In this document: positions 1 to 9,218 of the stretch, piece after piece
Layout of the letters: every line of letters begins with the position of its first letter
How positions within the stretch are numbered: position 1 is the stretch's first letter
Source: Methylacidiphilum infernorum V4
GTDB lineage: Bacteria > Verrucomicrobiota > Verrucomicrobiia > Methylacidiphilales > Methylacidiphilaceae
Length of the DNA: 64,000 nt
Assembly (NCBI RefSeq): GCF_000019665.1
Contig: NC_010794.1
Coordinates: 186,001 to 250,000, forward strand
Reading direction: 5' to 3'
Notes under the pieces: generated by a model
Database searches by the model: none
Seen by the model: only the letters and a program-made list of their open reading frames with translations
Told to the model about the DNA's origin: nothing
Position numbers and translations under genes: made by a program

Positions 1-321
1 AAACATGGCATCATAGCCTTGATCGATAAGACTACACCGAGTATTTGTCTCTGTCCAAGGGATGGGGTATATGACAAAAATATCAGTAACATGGAAGAAA
101 TAAAGGCAAGAGGAGGTCCTCTCATCGCCATTGCAACGGAAAACGACGAACAGGTTGCCCGGATCGCTGACGATGTCTTGTACATTCCCAAGGCTCCAGA
201 GTACTTGTCCCCGATACTGACGGTCATTCCGCTCCAGTTGTTTGCTTACCACCTGGCTATTTTACTGGGAAGAGACGTGGATAAACCAAGAAACTTGGCT
301 AAAAGCGTAACGGTGGAATAA
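1..321 (+). CDS. glmS: Glutamine-fructose-6-phosphate aminotransferase, C-terminal end (partial)
   Basis: This is the last 106 codons of GlmS, which makes glucosamine-6-phosphate for peptidoglycan and LPS. The frame is open from base 1 and begins KHGIIALID, the family's conserved KHGPIALID segment of the second sugar-isomerase domain. It ends DKPRNLAKSVTVE, the canonical GlmS C-terminus, so the 3' end is complete and only the 5' part lies outside the window. It converges on gpsA with a 3-base gap. Identification is firm from the tail alone. Confidence 0.95.
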   Translation, partial: KHGIIALIDKTTPSICLCPRDGVYDKNISNMEEIKARGGPLIAIATENDEQVARIADDVLYIPKAPEYLSPILTVIPLQLFAYHLAILLGRDVDKPRNLAKSVTVE

Positions 322-324
322 GGT

Positions 325-1212
325 TCAGTCTTCTTCGCCGACCCGCCTTTCCAAGAGATCGACTACCGATTCATGGATTTTTTTGTTCTCATAAAGTATT
401 CTATAAATTTCATCGGCGATCGGTTTTTTCTGTTGGGCAAAGAGCCTACTTTTGTACACGGAAATCGTCGTGGGCAGCCCTTCGATGACGGTTGGTTCCA
501 TGGCGGTTGCTTCATTTAGAGAGACACCCGAAGCAAGCCTTGCTCCCAGTCTGAAATTTCGGCTTTTCATGCTGCTTGCCGTAAGCAACAGATCTCCTAC
601 CCCGCTGAGGCCGAAAAACGTTTCCGTTTTTCCCCCGGCAGCCGTCCCCAGTCGTGTCATTTCAGATAAGGATCGAGTCAAAAGAGAAGCGTGAGCATTT
701 TCTCCCAGCTTCAATCCATAGCAAAGACCACCGGCAATAGCATAGATATTTTTGAGCGCTCCTCCTAGTTCTACACCGACCAGATCGGTTGAACGATAAA
801 CCCGAAATCTTTTAGAATGAAAAATATTTTGAAAAAATTTTCCCAAGTTTACTTCTTCAGCGGCAACGACCGAGGCTGCTGGAAGGCCAGCAAGGATTTC
901 TTCAGAAAAATTAGGGCCGGAAAGTGCCCCAACGATTGCATCCTTCCAAACATCCTTGATGATTTCACTGGCTCTTTTCCCCGTGCCTATTTCCAGTCCT
1001 TTACTCAAACTGATGACTGGGCAACGCGGGGAGGGAAAACGAAAGAGAGTTTCTCGAATATGCTGAACGGGTAGGGCGACACATAGGCAGTCAAGCTTTG
1101 CTCCCCAGCTAGTGTCCGTGTGGTGAAAACCAAGGACTTCGTAGTTGTTTTCTTCAAGCAGTTTTTTAATCGTTATCCCCCACCTGCCTTGGCCAAGAAT
1201 ACCGATCTTCAT
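325..1212 (-). CDS. gpsA: Glycerol-3-phosphate dehydrogenase [NAD(P)+]
   Basis: GpsA reduces dihydroxyacetone phosphate to sn-glycerol-3-phosphate, the backbone of phospholipids. The 295-residue protein opens with an NAD-binding motif (GILGQGRWG, residues 4-12) and carries the family blocks ALSGPNFSEEI near residue 95 and GGALKNIYAIAGG near residue 150, which includes the catalytic lysine. The length is slightly under the usual 330 residues, with shorter surface loops. It directly follows plsY with no intergenic base, so the two are surely co-transcribed and form a phospholipid-precursor pair. Confidence 0.95.
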   Translation of the reverse strand: MKIGILGQGRWGITIKKLLEENNYEVLGFHHTDTSWGAKLDCLCVALPVQHIRETLFRFPSPRCPVISLSKGLEIGTGKRASEIIKDVWKDAIVGALSGPNFSEEILAGLPAASVVAAEEVNLGKFFQNIFHSKRFRVYRSTDLVGVELGGALKNIYAIAGGLCYGLKLGENAHASLLTRSLSEMTRLGTAAGGKTETFFGLSGVGDLLLTASSMKSRNFRLGARLASGVSLNEATAMEPTVIEGLPTTISVYKSRLFAQQKKPIADEIYRILYENKKIHESVVDLLERRVGEED

Positions 1213-1857
1213 TTATTTTGTTTTTTGTTTTGAAAACTTTAGTTTTGGTTCGGTGCCCGCTAGAATTCTTTTTATGTTTGATCGATGTCTCCAGAGAGCA
1301 AGACAAGATGCGGCAATAGAGAAGAAGAAAAAGAGAGGACTTTCAGGATAAAGTAAAAAAGTAAACAGGGGAAATAATAGGGCAACGCAGATAGAACTTA
1401 TCGAAACGATACGGGTTAAAAAAAAGAGGGCTACCCAAACCACAACCAGAAAAATAAATACCTTGGGCATGAGAGCGGAAAGTACGCCCGCCGAAGTGGC
1501 GATGCCCTTTCCTCCCCTGCCTTTGAGCCAAGGGGTGAAATTATGACCGAGAATAGAGAAAAGGCCGCAGAGAAGGGCAAAAAGATCCAAAGAAGTGGGG
1601 CTTAGACCGAAACGCCAGTGAACGACAATAAAAACGGGTAAAAACCCCTTGAAAAAATCAAGTATAAAAACAACAAGAGCCCATTTCCATCCCAGTATTC
1701 TTCCGACATTGGTTGCTCCGATGTTTTTGCTGCCAAGCTGCCTAATGTCTACTCCCTTGGCTTTTCCAATTAAAAATCCAAAAGGGATAGAGCCCAACAA
1801 AAACGAAAAAAGAATGCCACCTAAGAGTAAAAAAGGAGACAGAAGAGAAGAACTCAT
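1213..1857 (-). CDS. plsY: Acyl-phosphate:glycerol-3-phosphate acyltransferase PlsY
   Basis: PlsY transfers the acyl group from acyl-phosphate to glycerol-3-phosphate, the first committed step of phospholipid synthesis in the inner membrane. The 214-residue protein is strongly hydrophobic with about five membrane spans. It has the family motifs GSIPFGFLIGK (residues 22-32) and the GSKNIGATNV block around residue 42, plus KGRGGKGIATSAG near residue 115. The C-terminus is lysine-rich. It sits immediately upstream of gpsA, whose product supplies its acceptor substrate. Confidence 0.95.
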   Translation of the reverse strand: MSSSLLSPFLLLGGILFSFLLGSIPFGFLIGKAKGVDIRQLGSKNIGATNVGRILGWKWALVVFILDFFKGFLPVFIVVHWRFGLSPTSLDLFALLCGLFSILGHNFTPWLKGRGGKGIATSAGVLSALMPKVFIFLVVVWVALFFLTRIVSISSICVALLFPLFTFLLYPESPLFFFFSIAASCLALWRHRSNIKRILAGTEPKLKFSKQKTK

Positions 1858-1930
1858 AACTTCATGATAATAAAAGCTCTAAAAGAATGTCTTGTGAATC
1901 AAAACTTGGTTTCATAACCAGCAAAAGGGG

Positions 1931-3031
1931 TCATGAAAAACTTCGAGGAGTTAACTCTATGGCTTTTTGTCTTAAAGCATGATCGACGAGGACGAGCTTG
2001 GTCATGGCTTCGACTATGGGTACGGCCCGGGGAAGAACACAAGGATCGTGTCTGCCTCTAGCCCGCAAGATCACTTCTTCCCCATCTACACTCACCGTCT
2101 GCTGTTCTTGGGCAATGGTAGCCACGGGTTTAAAGGCTACGCGAAAATAGAGATTTTCCCCGTTACTTATTCCTCCTTGTACCCCCCCGCTCCAGTTTGT
2201 TTTCGTCCTCACCTTATTTCCTTCCATGTAAAAAGGATCGTTATGTTCCGATCCCCTCATTAGGGCTCCCCGAAAGCCCGATCCAATTTCAAACCCTTTC
2301 GAAGCGGGAAGACTCAACATCGCTTTTGCCAGATCCGCTTCGAGTTTGTCAAAGACCGGTTCGCCTAATCCTACGGGCATTCCCCGGACAATACATTCGA
2401 CAATTCCCCCTACCGTATCACCTTCTTTTTGTGCCCTTTCGATTTCTTTCAAAGCTTCTCCAAGATTCTCTGCATTAGGCCACCTCAGGATATTCGATTC
2501 GACATCTTCCCGGGTAACGGTATTAGGATCACACAAAGATTTTAGCCCGTGCACTTCGGATACCCAGGCGATGACCTCTATTTCAGGATAAAGGAATTGT
2601 AGGACTTTCCCTCCAACCGCCCCTCCTGCAACCCTACCAATTGTTTCCCTTGCCGAAGACCTGCCTCCCCCCTGCCAGTTGCGTATTCCATATTTGGCTT
2701 GATAGGTAAAATCGGCGTGGGAGGGCCTATAAATCTTTTCCATCTCGGCATAGGCTTCAGGACGGGCATCCTCGTTTTTAACCCAAATCATTATGGGGGT
2801 ACCTAAAGTCATTCCATTAAAGGTTCCAGAGAGGATCGCCGCTATGTCTCTTTCTTTTCTTTGCGTTGTAATTTTGCTTTGACCGGGTCTTCTCCGGTCG
2901 AGCTCTTTCTGGATATCTTCTTCGCTCAGGGGGATCCTTGGAGGGCAACCATCGATCACTACACCTACTCCTTTGCCATGGGACTCTCCCCAGGTCGTTA
3001 TACGAAATAAATGTCCGAAAGTGTTGGGCAT
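1931..3031 (-). CDS. aroC: Chorismate synthase
   Basis: AroC converts 5-enolpyruvylshikimate-3-phosphate to chorismate using reduced FMN. The 366-residue protein matches the family length and shows the N-terminal signature [17 protein letters not shown] (residues 15-31), the [13 protein letters not shown] block near residue 48 and [16 protein letters not shown] near residue 123. Shikimate kinase (aroK) lies 250 bases away on the opposite strand, so two late shikimate-pathway genes are grouped but transcribed divergently. The start ATG gives the expected [19 protein letters not shown] beginning. Confidence 0.97.
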   Translation of the reverse strand: MPNTFGHLFRITTWGESHGKGVGVVIDGCPPRIPLSEEDIQKELDRRRPGQSKITTQRKERDIAAILSGTFNGMTLGTPIMIWVKNEDARPEAYAEMEKIYRPSHADFTYQAKYGIRNWQGGGRSSARETIGRVAGGAVGGKVLQFLYPEIEVIAWVSEVHGLKSLCDPNTVTREDVESNILRWPNAENLGEALKEIERAQKEGDTVGGIVECIVRGMPVGLGEPVFDKLEADLAKAMLSLPASKGFEIGSGFRGALMRGSEHNDPFYMEGNKVRTKTNWSGGVQGGISNGENLYFRVAFKPVATIAQEQQTVSVDGEEVILRARGRHDPCVLPRAVPIVEAMTKLVLVDHALRQKAIELTPRSFS

Positions 3032-3281
3032 AGAATGAGCCGTTTTATCTTAAATTAAAGACAGCCGTTCTTTTCTCGTTACCGGAAGCCAGCTTTTTCC
3101 CATTTCATGATGAAATACCTAGAAGAATAAAATAAGGGTAAAATCCAAATCAAACAAGATCGCTCATTTTTGAATTTTTCTTTATAGATAGACAGAAGAG
3201 GACGTATGGGCTTTCTCTTTAGCTTTTTCTTTTTCTTTGGAGGGAGAGAACTATAATTAAAAAGAAGAAAATTTTTGATCT

Positions 3282-3809
3282 ATGCTTAGGCATATTGTTC
3301 TTGTGGGAATGATGGGAGCAGGGAAAACAACTGTGGGCTTGTGGCTTTCAAAAGCAAAATCGATTCCTTTTTATGATCTGGACCAGTTGATTGAAGGAAA
3401 AGAAAGGGCAACCATTCCCGAAATTTTTGCTTCCAAAGGCGTCGAATATTTTAGAGAACAGGAAAGGGAAATAGTTAAGCAGGTTGCCTATTCTTCTCCT
3501 GGCATCGTGGCCACAGGAGGAGGCACTCTACTCAACCCTTCTAACTTGTGGCTTCTGAAGCGCTATGGACGGCTTTTTTATCTGCAAGCTTCCTTGGATC
3601 TTTTATGGACGAGGTTAAAAAATAAAACCGATAGACCCCTGCTTTTAGGGAAGGAGCCAAAAGTTATCCTTGAAAAGTTGTTAAAAGAAAGAGAAGTCCT
3701 TTATAAGCAAGCCGATATCGAGATTGCGGTTGATGGGAGAACAGTCGAAGAACTTGGAGAACTTTTATGGAGCTATTGGGAAACAATGGAAAAGACAGAT
3801 CCTCGCTGA
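3282..3809 (+). CDS. aroK: Shikimate kinase
   Basis: AroK phosphorylates shikimate at O3 with ATP. The 175-residue protein has a Walker A loop GMMGAGKTT (residues 9-17), the substrate-binding DLDQLIE near residue 32 (usual D-x-D form), the GGGTLL segment near residue 79 that binds shikimate, and the lid arginine in NKTDRPLL near residue 113. Its last 43 bases overlap the start of proC, so the two are translationally coupled. It heads a four-gene plus-strand unit with proC, a methyltransferase and a thioredoxin. Confidence 0.95.
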
Positions 3810-4639
3810 AAAGTCTACGCGTGGGCTTTATTGGACCAGGGAAAATGGCAAAGGCCATTCTCCATGGCCTGACCTTCGATGCGGAAAGGCAGTGGCTTAG
3901 CAATGGAGTTTGGGTTGCCGGCCGTTCGCAACGGAGCCTTGATTTATTTGTCAAGGGTTTTGATAAAGAAAGCCTTCAACTCACCTTGGATAATAGCGAG
4001 CTGGTCAAGAATACAGAGCTTATTTTCTTATGCGTCAAGCCTTTTCAAGCAGAAGCCGTCCTGGAGCAAATAAAATCGCTGGCTGAAGATAAAATGATTA
4101 TTTCGGTGGTTGCCGGGCTGTCTTTAAAGAAAATCAAACAAATTATACCCCGCTGCCTGGTTGTTCGAACGATGCCCAACCTTGCTTGTCAAATTGGCAA
4201 AGGGATCATCCCTTTTGCCTTGGAAAAGGAAGATGTTCAACGAAACAAGGGGATTATGGATCTTGTCCATTTCATCCTTTCGCCCTTGGGACACCCTTTG
4301 CCGATCAGCGAGGAGTTGATGCCGGCGGTTACGGCGTTGACGGGTTGTGGACCCGCTTATGTTTGTATGCTCTTGATAGCTCTTATCGAAAAGGCCAAAG
4401 CCTGTGGGTTTTCTGAAGTCCAGGCTAGTCAACTCATTGAAGATATGGCTTTTGGCACTGTTTTATTACTCAAGGAAATGAACAAATCCCCTCATACACT
4501 GCTTTCAGAGGTCAAGACCCCGGGAGGAATTACCGAGGCGGCTGTTCAATTCCTGGTTCGGAGGGGTTGGGAAGATATTTTAATAGAAGCGATCGAAACG
4601 GCGAACAAAAAAGCCGAAGAGTTAGAATCCCATCTTTAA
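3767..4639 (+). CDS. proC: Pyrroline-5-carboxylate reductase
   Basis: ProC reduces pyrroline-5-carboxylate to proline with NAD(P)H. The 290-residue protein has the dinucleotide fold [13 protein letters not shown] near residues 19-31, [15 protein letters not shown] near residue 131, and the C-terminal family signature beginning [14 protein letters not shown] near residue 246. Typical length is about 270, and the N-terminus is some 15 residues longer than needed. The true start could therefore be a later TTG, which would reduce the 43-base overlap with aroK. Confidence 0.94.
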
Positions 4640-4655
4640 CAAAAATCAATGCATC

Positions 4656-5318
4656 ATGAGCCTATCCTTTTTTCCTATAACCAAGGAAATCTACGATTAT
4701 GCCGTTTGCCACAGAAGCCATGGAACTGATCCTATCATGCTAGAATTAAGGAAGGCCACGATGGCCTTGGGAGATATTGCCGAGATGGCTATACCTCCGG
4801 AAGAAGAAAGCTTCCTTTCGATTATTGTTGCCGCTTCTAAAGCGGAAACGGCGATAGAAGTGGGCACTTTTACAGGTATTGGGGCTATGGCCATAGCCAG
4901 GGCTTTGCCTCCATCGGGCAAGCTACTCTGCTGCGAAATTAATCCCCATTGGATATCTATTGCCGCTCCGTTCTGGAGAAAAGCCGGCTTGGAAAATAAA
5001 ATTGAAGTTCGAATTGGACCGGCGCTGGATACGATTCGCTCTTTAAGTAAAGAGAGCCGTTTTAATTTTGCTTTTATCGATGCGGATAAACAAAATTACG
5101 AGAACTACTATGAGCTGCTCCTTCCTCGGATAAAGGAAAATGGACTGATTATTTTTGACAATATGTTATGGAGGGGTAGGGTAGTTAGTCCTGAGCCCTC
5201 TGATAAGGATTCGGTTGCCTTGAGTCGACTAAATGATAAGTTGAAGGATGATCCGAGAATTGAATCTGTTCTTATTCCCATGGCTGACGGGATCGTCATC
5301 GCTAGGAAGAAAGGATAA
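4656..5318 (+). CDS. Class I SAM-dependent O-methyltransferase (caffeoyl-CoA OMT-like)
   Basis: This 220-residue enzyme belongs to the cation-dependent O-methyltransferase family 3 (caffeoyl-CoA/catechol type). Visible motifs are the SAM-binding AIEVGTFTGIGAMAIARAL (near residues 66-84), the acidic LLCCEINP strand after it, and FAFIDADKQNYENYYE near residue 140, whose Asp residues bind the divalent metal. The physiological substrate cannot be read from sequence. Bacterial relatives methylate small catechol-like compounds. It follows proC by 16 bases and precedes the thioredoxin gene by 6, so it is part of the same operon. Confidence 0.88.
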   Translation: MSLSFFPITKEIYDYAVCHRSHGTDPIMLELRKATMALGDIAEMAIPPEEESFLSIIVAASKAETAIEVGTFTGIGAMAIARALPPSGKLLCCEINPHWISIAAPFWRKAGLENKIEVRIGPALDTIRSLSKESRFNFAFIDADKQNYENYYELLLPRIKENGLIIFDNMLWRGRVVSPEPSDKDSVALSRLNDKLKDDPRIESVLIPMADGIVIARKKG

Positions 5319-5324
5319 ACCATT

Positions 5325-6134
5325 ATGATTTTCGACGTTCAAGATTTTCAAAAAGAAGTTATTGAAAGAAGCAAAACCAAACCCATTGTTGTTGATTTTT
5401 GGGCTGCTTGGTGTGGCCCCTGTCGAATGCTTTCACCTATCCTGGAGGAGTTGGCCGAGGAAGCAAAAGAAAAATGGGATCTAGCAAAGCTAAACGTGGA
5501 TGAGTGGGGTGAAGTGGCCATGGCCTATGGGGTCAGTGGCATACCCGATGTCAGGATTTTTATTGCGGGTGAAGAAAAAGATCGTTTTATTGGTTTGCAG
5601 CCTAAAGCAGCTATACAGAGCTGGCTTGAAAAAAATCTAGGCCAAGAGAAAAAAAAGATAAAGTGGAAAGAAGCGATCGATCTCTTTGAGCAAGGCCGTT
5701 TTCATGAATCTTTCCTTGCTTTTGAAAGAGACCAGCAGAAGCCTGAAAATCCTCAAGAAAGCTTGATTTGTGCACGATTATTGCTTTTAGCCAATCCCCA
5801 AAAGGCTTTGGATGTTCTTCCCCCTTCTGCAGGATTAGAAGATCCTACTCTTTTCGAGGCGATAAAGTTTTTGGCCCTTTTATTGCTTGGCAAGAGCACC
5901 GACGATTGGACGGATGGCAAGGAAAAAAGGGAATTTATGGAAGGGTTGGAAGCTCTTAAAAAAATGGATGTTGAAAAAGGACTCTCCATCGGGATTGGCC
6001 TTCTGCATCAAAACAAGAACGTGGGGGAAGGGTTGGTACTGAAAACCGTAAGGAGTTTATTCCATTATCTTGGTCCCCGCCATCCGCTTTCTCTTAAATA
6101 TAGTCGAGCCTTTTCTACCGCAGTCAACATCTAG
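5325..6134 (+). CDS. Thioredoxin with C-terminal TPR-like extension (CnoX/YbbN type)
   Basis: The first 105 residues are a thioredoxin domain with an intact WCGPC active site (Cys30, Cys33) and the cis-proline segment GVSGIPDVRIF. Residues 115-269 form a helical extension with repeat-like segments (EAIDLFEQGRFHESFLAFE), the architecture of CnoX/YbbN, a redox-linked holdase of Proteobacteria. E. coli CnoX has lost the second cysteine motif, whereas here it is complete, so real disulfide chemistry is likely. It ends an operon of biosynthetic genes and converges on the CDF transporter with an 11-base gap. Confidence 0.85.
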   Translation: MIFDVQDFQKEVIERSKTKPIVVDFWAAWCGPCRMLSPILEELAEEAKEKWDLAKLNVDEWGEVAMAYGVSGIPDVRIFIAGEEKDRFIGLQPKAAIQSWLEKNLGQEKKKIKWKEAIDLFEQGRFHESFLAFERDQQKPENPQESLICARLLLLANPQKALDVLPPSAGLEDPTLFEAIKFLALLLLGKSTDDWTDGKEKREFMEGLEALKKMDVEKGLSIGIGLLHQNKNVGEGLVLKTVRSLFHYLGPRHPLSLKYSRAFSTAVNI

Positions 6135-6145
6135 GGTTGGCCCTT

Positions 6146-7036
6146 TCAATCCACCGGTTCGATATGCACGACGACATCGGTTATTTTGAGCGAGCTTGAA
6201 GAGCAGAGCTTATCTTTGACCTGGTGTCCAATAGTATGTCCTTCTCTAACCGTAATCGAACCAGAGACGACGACATGGATATCCATAAGCAGTCCTTGTC
6301 CGCTCTTGCGAATGCGGCATTTTTCTATCTTCACCACTCCCGGAACTTCTTCTGCCAAGTTTCTTATTTTCAGTTCAATACTTTTGGATGGGGCTGTATC
6401 CATGATTTCTAAAAAAGAAAGCCGAAAAAGATGGATGCTATTCCAAAAAATTAAAGCCGCCGTTGCGAGAGCAGCAAGACTGTCCGCCTGCTTCCAACCC
6501 GTAATTACGGCAATAAGAATTCCAAAAAACGCGGCCAGAGAAGAAAAGGCATCGTAACGATGATGCCAGGAGTCGGCGAGCAACACAAGGCTGCCTGTTT
6601 TTTCGCCCAACTTTTTAAATATTCGATAAAGGATTTCCTTGCTTACAATAATGAGACTCAAAATCGGTAGAGTATAGAGAGAAGGCAAAGGGGAAGATTG
6701 GCCTAGGTTTCTTAGTGCTTCGAACGATACCCAAACGGTCAAAAAAATCAAAAAGGTGGATAGAGCCAAAGCGGCGATAGGATCAGCCTTTCCGTGGCCA
6801 AACGGATGATCGGGATCGGGTGGCAGCTGGGATATTTTTATGCCCAGCCATACAAGAATGGATGAGCCTATGTCGGCAACCGATTCTATGCCGTCGGCGA
6901 TCAATGCAGAAGAATGACCGATCAAGCCGACAGAAATTTTACCAAGGGCAAAAAGGCAATTGATAAAAAGGCTGAGGAAAATAAAGCGGCTGAGGTTGAT
7001 TTCTTGGGAAGAGCTCATGGACGATAAAAAACGCAT
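6146..7036 (-). CDS. Cation diffusion facilitator (CDF) family metal exporter
   Basis: CDF proteins export divalent metals (Zn, Fe, Mn, Co) from the cytoplasm in exchange for protons. The 296-residue protein has six predicted membrane spans. The first metal-site acidic residues lie in ALIADGIESVADIGSS (near residues 44-59) and the second in LLADSWHHRYDAFSS (near residue 152). PFGHGKADPIAA near residue 77 is the usual cytosolic loop. The last 85 residues form the soluble dimerisation domain with His residues. Metal specificity is not assignable from sequence alone. Confidence 0.92.
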   Translation of the reverse strand: MRFLSSMSSSQEINLSRFIFLSLFINCLFALGKISVGLIGHSSALIADGIESVADIGSSILVWLGIKISQLPPDPDHPFGHGKADPIAALALSTFLIFLTVWVSFEALRNLGQSSPLPSLYTLPILSLIIVSKEILYRIFKKLGEKTGSLVLLADSWHHRYDAFSSLAAFFGILIAVITGWKQADSLAALATAALIFWNSIHLFRLSFLEIMDTAPSKSIELKIRNLAEEVPGVVKIEKCRIRKSGQGLLMDIHVVVSGSITVREGHTIGHQVKDKLCSSSSLKITDVVVHIEPVD

Positions 7037-7184
7037 TAATATTCAATCGAGCTGGAGCATCTTACAAATATTTTTCTCTTTCGAAAAGAAGAGTAAAAGT
7101 TGAATTTAATGAAATTTTGTTTTTAGAAAGAAAAGGAGTATGGTATAAAAGTTATAACTTTTTAATACTGAAGGAGGTAAGGCA

Positions 7185-7526
7185 ATGAAAAAGTTTCTAG
7201 CGGTGGCATTGTTAGCAGCGTTGCAAGGTTCTTGGCTGTTTGCTGCTGAAGAGGTTACTGTTAAAGGGGAGCTTGTCGATCTTGTCTGCTACATTGATCA
7301 TGCGGCACAGGGAGAAAAGCACATGAAATGTGGCCGGACCTGTATTAATGCGGGACTGCCTCCGGGTTTGAAAGGAGAGGATGGAAAGCTTTATATGCTT
7401 GTTGGGGAACATAAGCCTTTGAATAAAGAGGCGGCAAAGTATGCGGATAAAAAAGTGACGGTGAAAGGAAAACTCGTCAGCGCAGAAGGGTATCGTTTGA
7501 TCGAAGATGCTGAAATCATTCCTTAA
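7185..7526 (+). CDS. Small secreted protein with conserved Cys/His cluster, unknown function
   Basis: The 113-residue product has a clear Sec signal peptide (MKKF then a hydrophobic run, probable cleavage after LFAA near residue 21). The mature part of about 90 residues carries Cys35, His39, Cys49 and Cys53 in LVCYIDH and KCGRTCINAG, followed by an OB-like beta pattern with repeated VTVKGKLV strands. The cluster could bind a metal or form disulfides in the periplasm. A very strong ribosome site (AAGGAGGT, 7171-7178) sits 6 bases before the ATG, suggesting high expression. Similar short proteins occur in Verrucomicrobia and Planctomycetes, but I know no assigned function. Confidence 0.8.
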   Translation: MKKFLAVALLAALQGSWLFAAEEVTVKGELVDLVCYIDHAAQGEKHMKCGRTCINAGLPPGLKGEDGKLYMLVGEHKPLNKEAAKYADKKVTVKGKLVSAEGYRLIEDAEIIP

Positions 7527-7614
7527 AAGGTTTTGGTTTCCTTTCAACTAGAAACGGTGGGTTCTTTGTAGGGTTTGAGCAGTTGATTGATTAGTTGATT
7601 TTATATTTTACCTC

Positions 7615-7770
7615 GCATTGGCTGCCCTAAAAGGCCCTACGGCGAGGTCCGCCGGAAGTTGCACCTGCGAAGAGGAAGGCTCTGGCTTGGGGCACAAGCC
7701 TTGGCTGCATCCGCATCGAGGAAGCAAGAAGGCATTTTTTCCCTTTTCGAGCAGGAATGAGCAGGTCTGA
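7615..7770 (+). pseudogene. C-terminal remnant of an IS605/IS1341-type TnpB gene
   Basis: One open stretch of 51 codons reads like the extreme C-terminus of TnpB. It contains TARSAGSCTCEEEGSGLGHK, then a basic tail with RGSKKAFF before a TGA. In TnpB proteins the tail after the zinc finger typically reads SSAGxxACGEEGSGxGRK followed by a basic KxEA tail, so the order of landmarks fits. The RuvC domain and zinc ribbon are absent, and a stop lies about 25 bases upstream of the recognisable part. This is therefore a dead fragment, not a gene. Confidence 0.6.
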
Positions 7771-8263
7771 CGGAACGGTCGTAGGAGACTTTTGGGTTTT
7801 TTAGAGGTGAGCTTGTTTGCTTGGGTGGCCTGTGTTTTCAAAGCAGCCCTTCCCTTCTCTCCTTGTTTTTTTAAGGCTTTGTTAATCTAGGTTTTTCCCA
7901 CAAGCCTTGGAAATTTAAATGAGCTATTTCTAGAGGGCAAGAGGTATACTTTCCCCTTTTTCTTGCTCGGAACGTTTGTTTTTTTCAAAGGGGATAGGAA
8001 TAGACCTGAAGAGGGAGGATTCCTTCATGGGCTACAAAAGAAAAAAGGAAGGGCCAAAAATAATCGAGTGGTCCTTTGAAGGGATTAAATAAATAACCAA
8101 GAGTAACAAAACAGGAAAAAAACCGGGATTAACTTTCAAGGCGATGCCAAGATAATAAGGAAGCTACAAGTGGGTGAAACCAAGACCTGATTTTCAAACG
8201 ATCTCCCCGGCTCCACAAGAAATAGGGCTTGGATAGCCAAGGGAAGCATCCTAGCTGTTGGAA
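7771..8263. other. Non-coding stretch downstream of the TnpB remnant
   Basis: About 490 bases lie between the TnpB fragment and the end of the HNH-type gene. I see no convincing open frame, RNA gene or clear terminator. The sequence is AT-leaning with short A and T runs. It is probably decayed mobile-element or intergenic DNA. Confidence 0.4.
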
Positions 8264-9067
8264 TTAACAAAAGGTTGCGGGATAAGAGAAAAGATTACGG
8301 AATGCTCTTTTTTGTAACTCCTCCCATGAGGAAAAATCTCCTGCATAAGGGGTATAAACCGGATAGACCGGTAAACGCAAGATATCGGACAGTTCTATAT
8401 TATAATCATAGTCCGCAAACCGAGTAATCTCGAACATGGGGTATTCAGGATCAGGAATCGATCCGTCGGTTTTCAAAAGAAAACCAAACGGGGGATAACA
8501 GAGTTCGCTTTGGATTGAAAAACATCTTTTACGGGTATCGTATATTATGCAGCCTTGTTCACCGGATAACCGGTATAAGGGCCCTACCGTGTAAGAGGCA
8601 AAGAGCCGGATGTTGTCTGGCAACCCTCTTTTATTTCTGGCAAGCACAAACTTGACCAGGTAGTCGTGCCGGTCCCGAAAGCCGGGATCGTTGAGACTAA
8701 AAAACATAGTGATGATCTGCTTGAAAACAGGAAGGGGCTTGAATCGAAATGAAGCGGGAATTCTTTGCCCCCACTGGATCTTTCCTTTTGTGTTATCCAG
8801 AACCTCCATTGCCTGCTTAACGAATTTGACGTAATGGCTCCCATACCATGAACCGGTATTATTATTGCATTTCTCGCAAAGGGTATAGACTCCAAACCCA
8901 TCCTTTTTTTCATCCTTGCCAATTTTCCCAAATTGAGTCCTGAGCAACTCCTCAAGCTTGATCTTTAAGATCGGATCGCAATTAAAGGCCGATTTTGGGG
9001 GAACATGCTCGAACGATAATTTCCTTTCTTTACCACAAATTCTGCAGCGACCAATGGGAGCGTTCAT
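8264..9067 (-). CDS. HNH-endonuclease-like zinc protein, unknown role
   Basis: The 267-residue protein starts with a Cys pair (CRICGKERK, near residues 8-11), then the HNH-type core FEHVPPKSAF near residue 24, and a second Cys pair with asparagines in YTLCEKCNNNTGSWYG near residue 62. That arrangement (C-x2-C, E-H, C-x2-C-N-N) is the treble-clef pattern of HNH nucleases. The remaining 180 residues match nothing I recognise. It stands alone beside a TnpB fragment, so it may be an accessory or defence-related nuclease or a decayed mobile-element passenger. Nuclease activity is inferred only from the motif. Confidence 0.65.
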   Translation of the reverse strand: MNAPIGRCRICGKERKLSFEHVPPKSAFNCDPILKIKLEELLRTQFGKIGKDEKKDGFGVYTLCEKCNNNTGSWYGSHYVKFVKQAMEVLDNTKGKIQWGQRIPASFRFKPLPVFKQIITMFFSLNDPGFRDRHDYLVKFVLARNKRGLPDNIRLFASYTVGPLYRLSGEQGCIIYDTRKRCFSIQSELCYPPFGFLLKTDGSIPDPEYPMFEITRFADYDYNIELSDILRLPVYPVYTPYAGDFSSWEELQKRAFRNLFSYPATFC

Positions 9068-9218
9068 TTGAAGAAGATGGATGATACTACCTCAAGACAT
9101 TGCATTTTTATAACTTATATTCAATTTGGAACCTTTAAAACTAAAAAGCTCACTGCCAATGATTTTGAAGAGCGAGCTAAAAAATAAGGGAGAAGATCGA
9201 AGAAGGGTTTTGGTCAAG

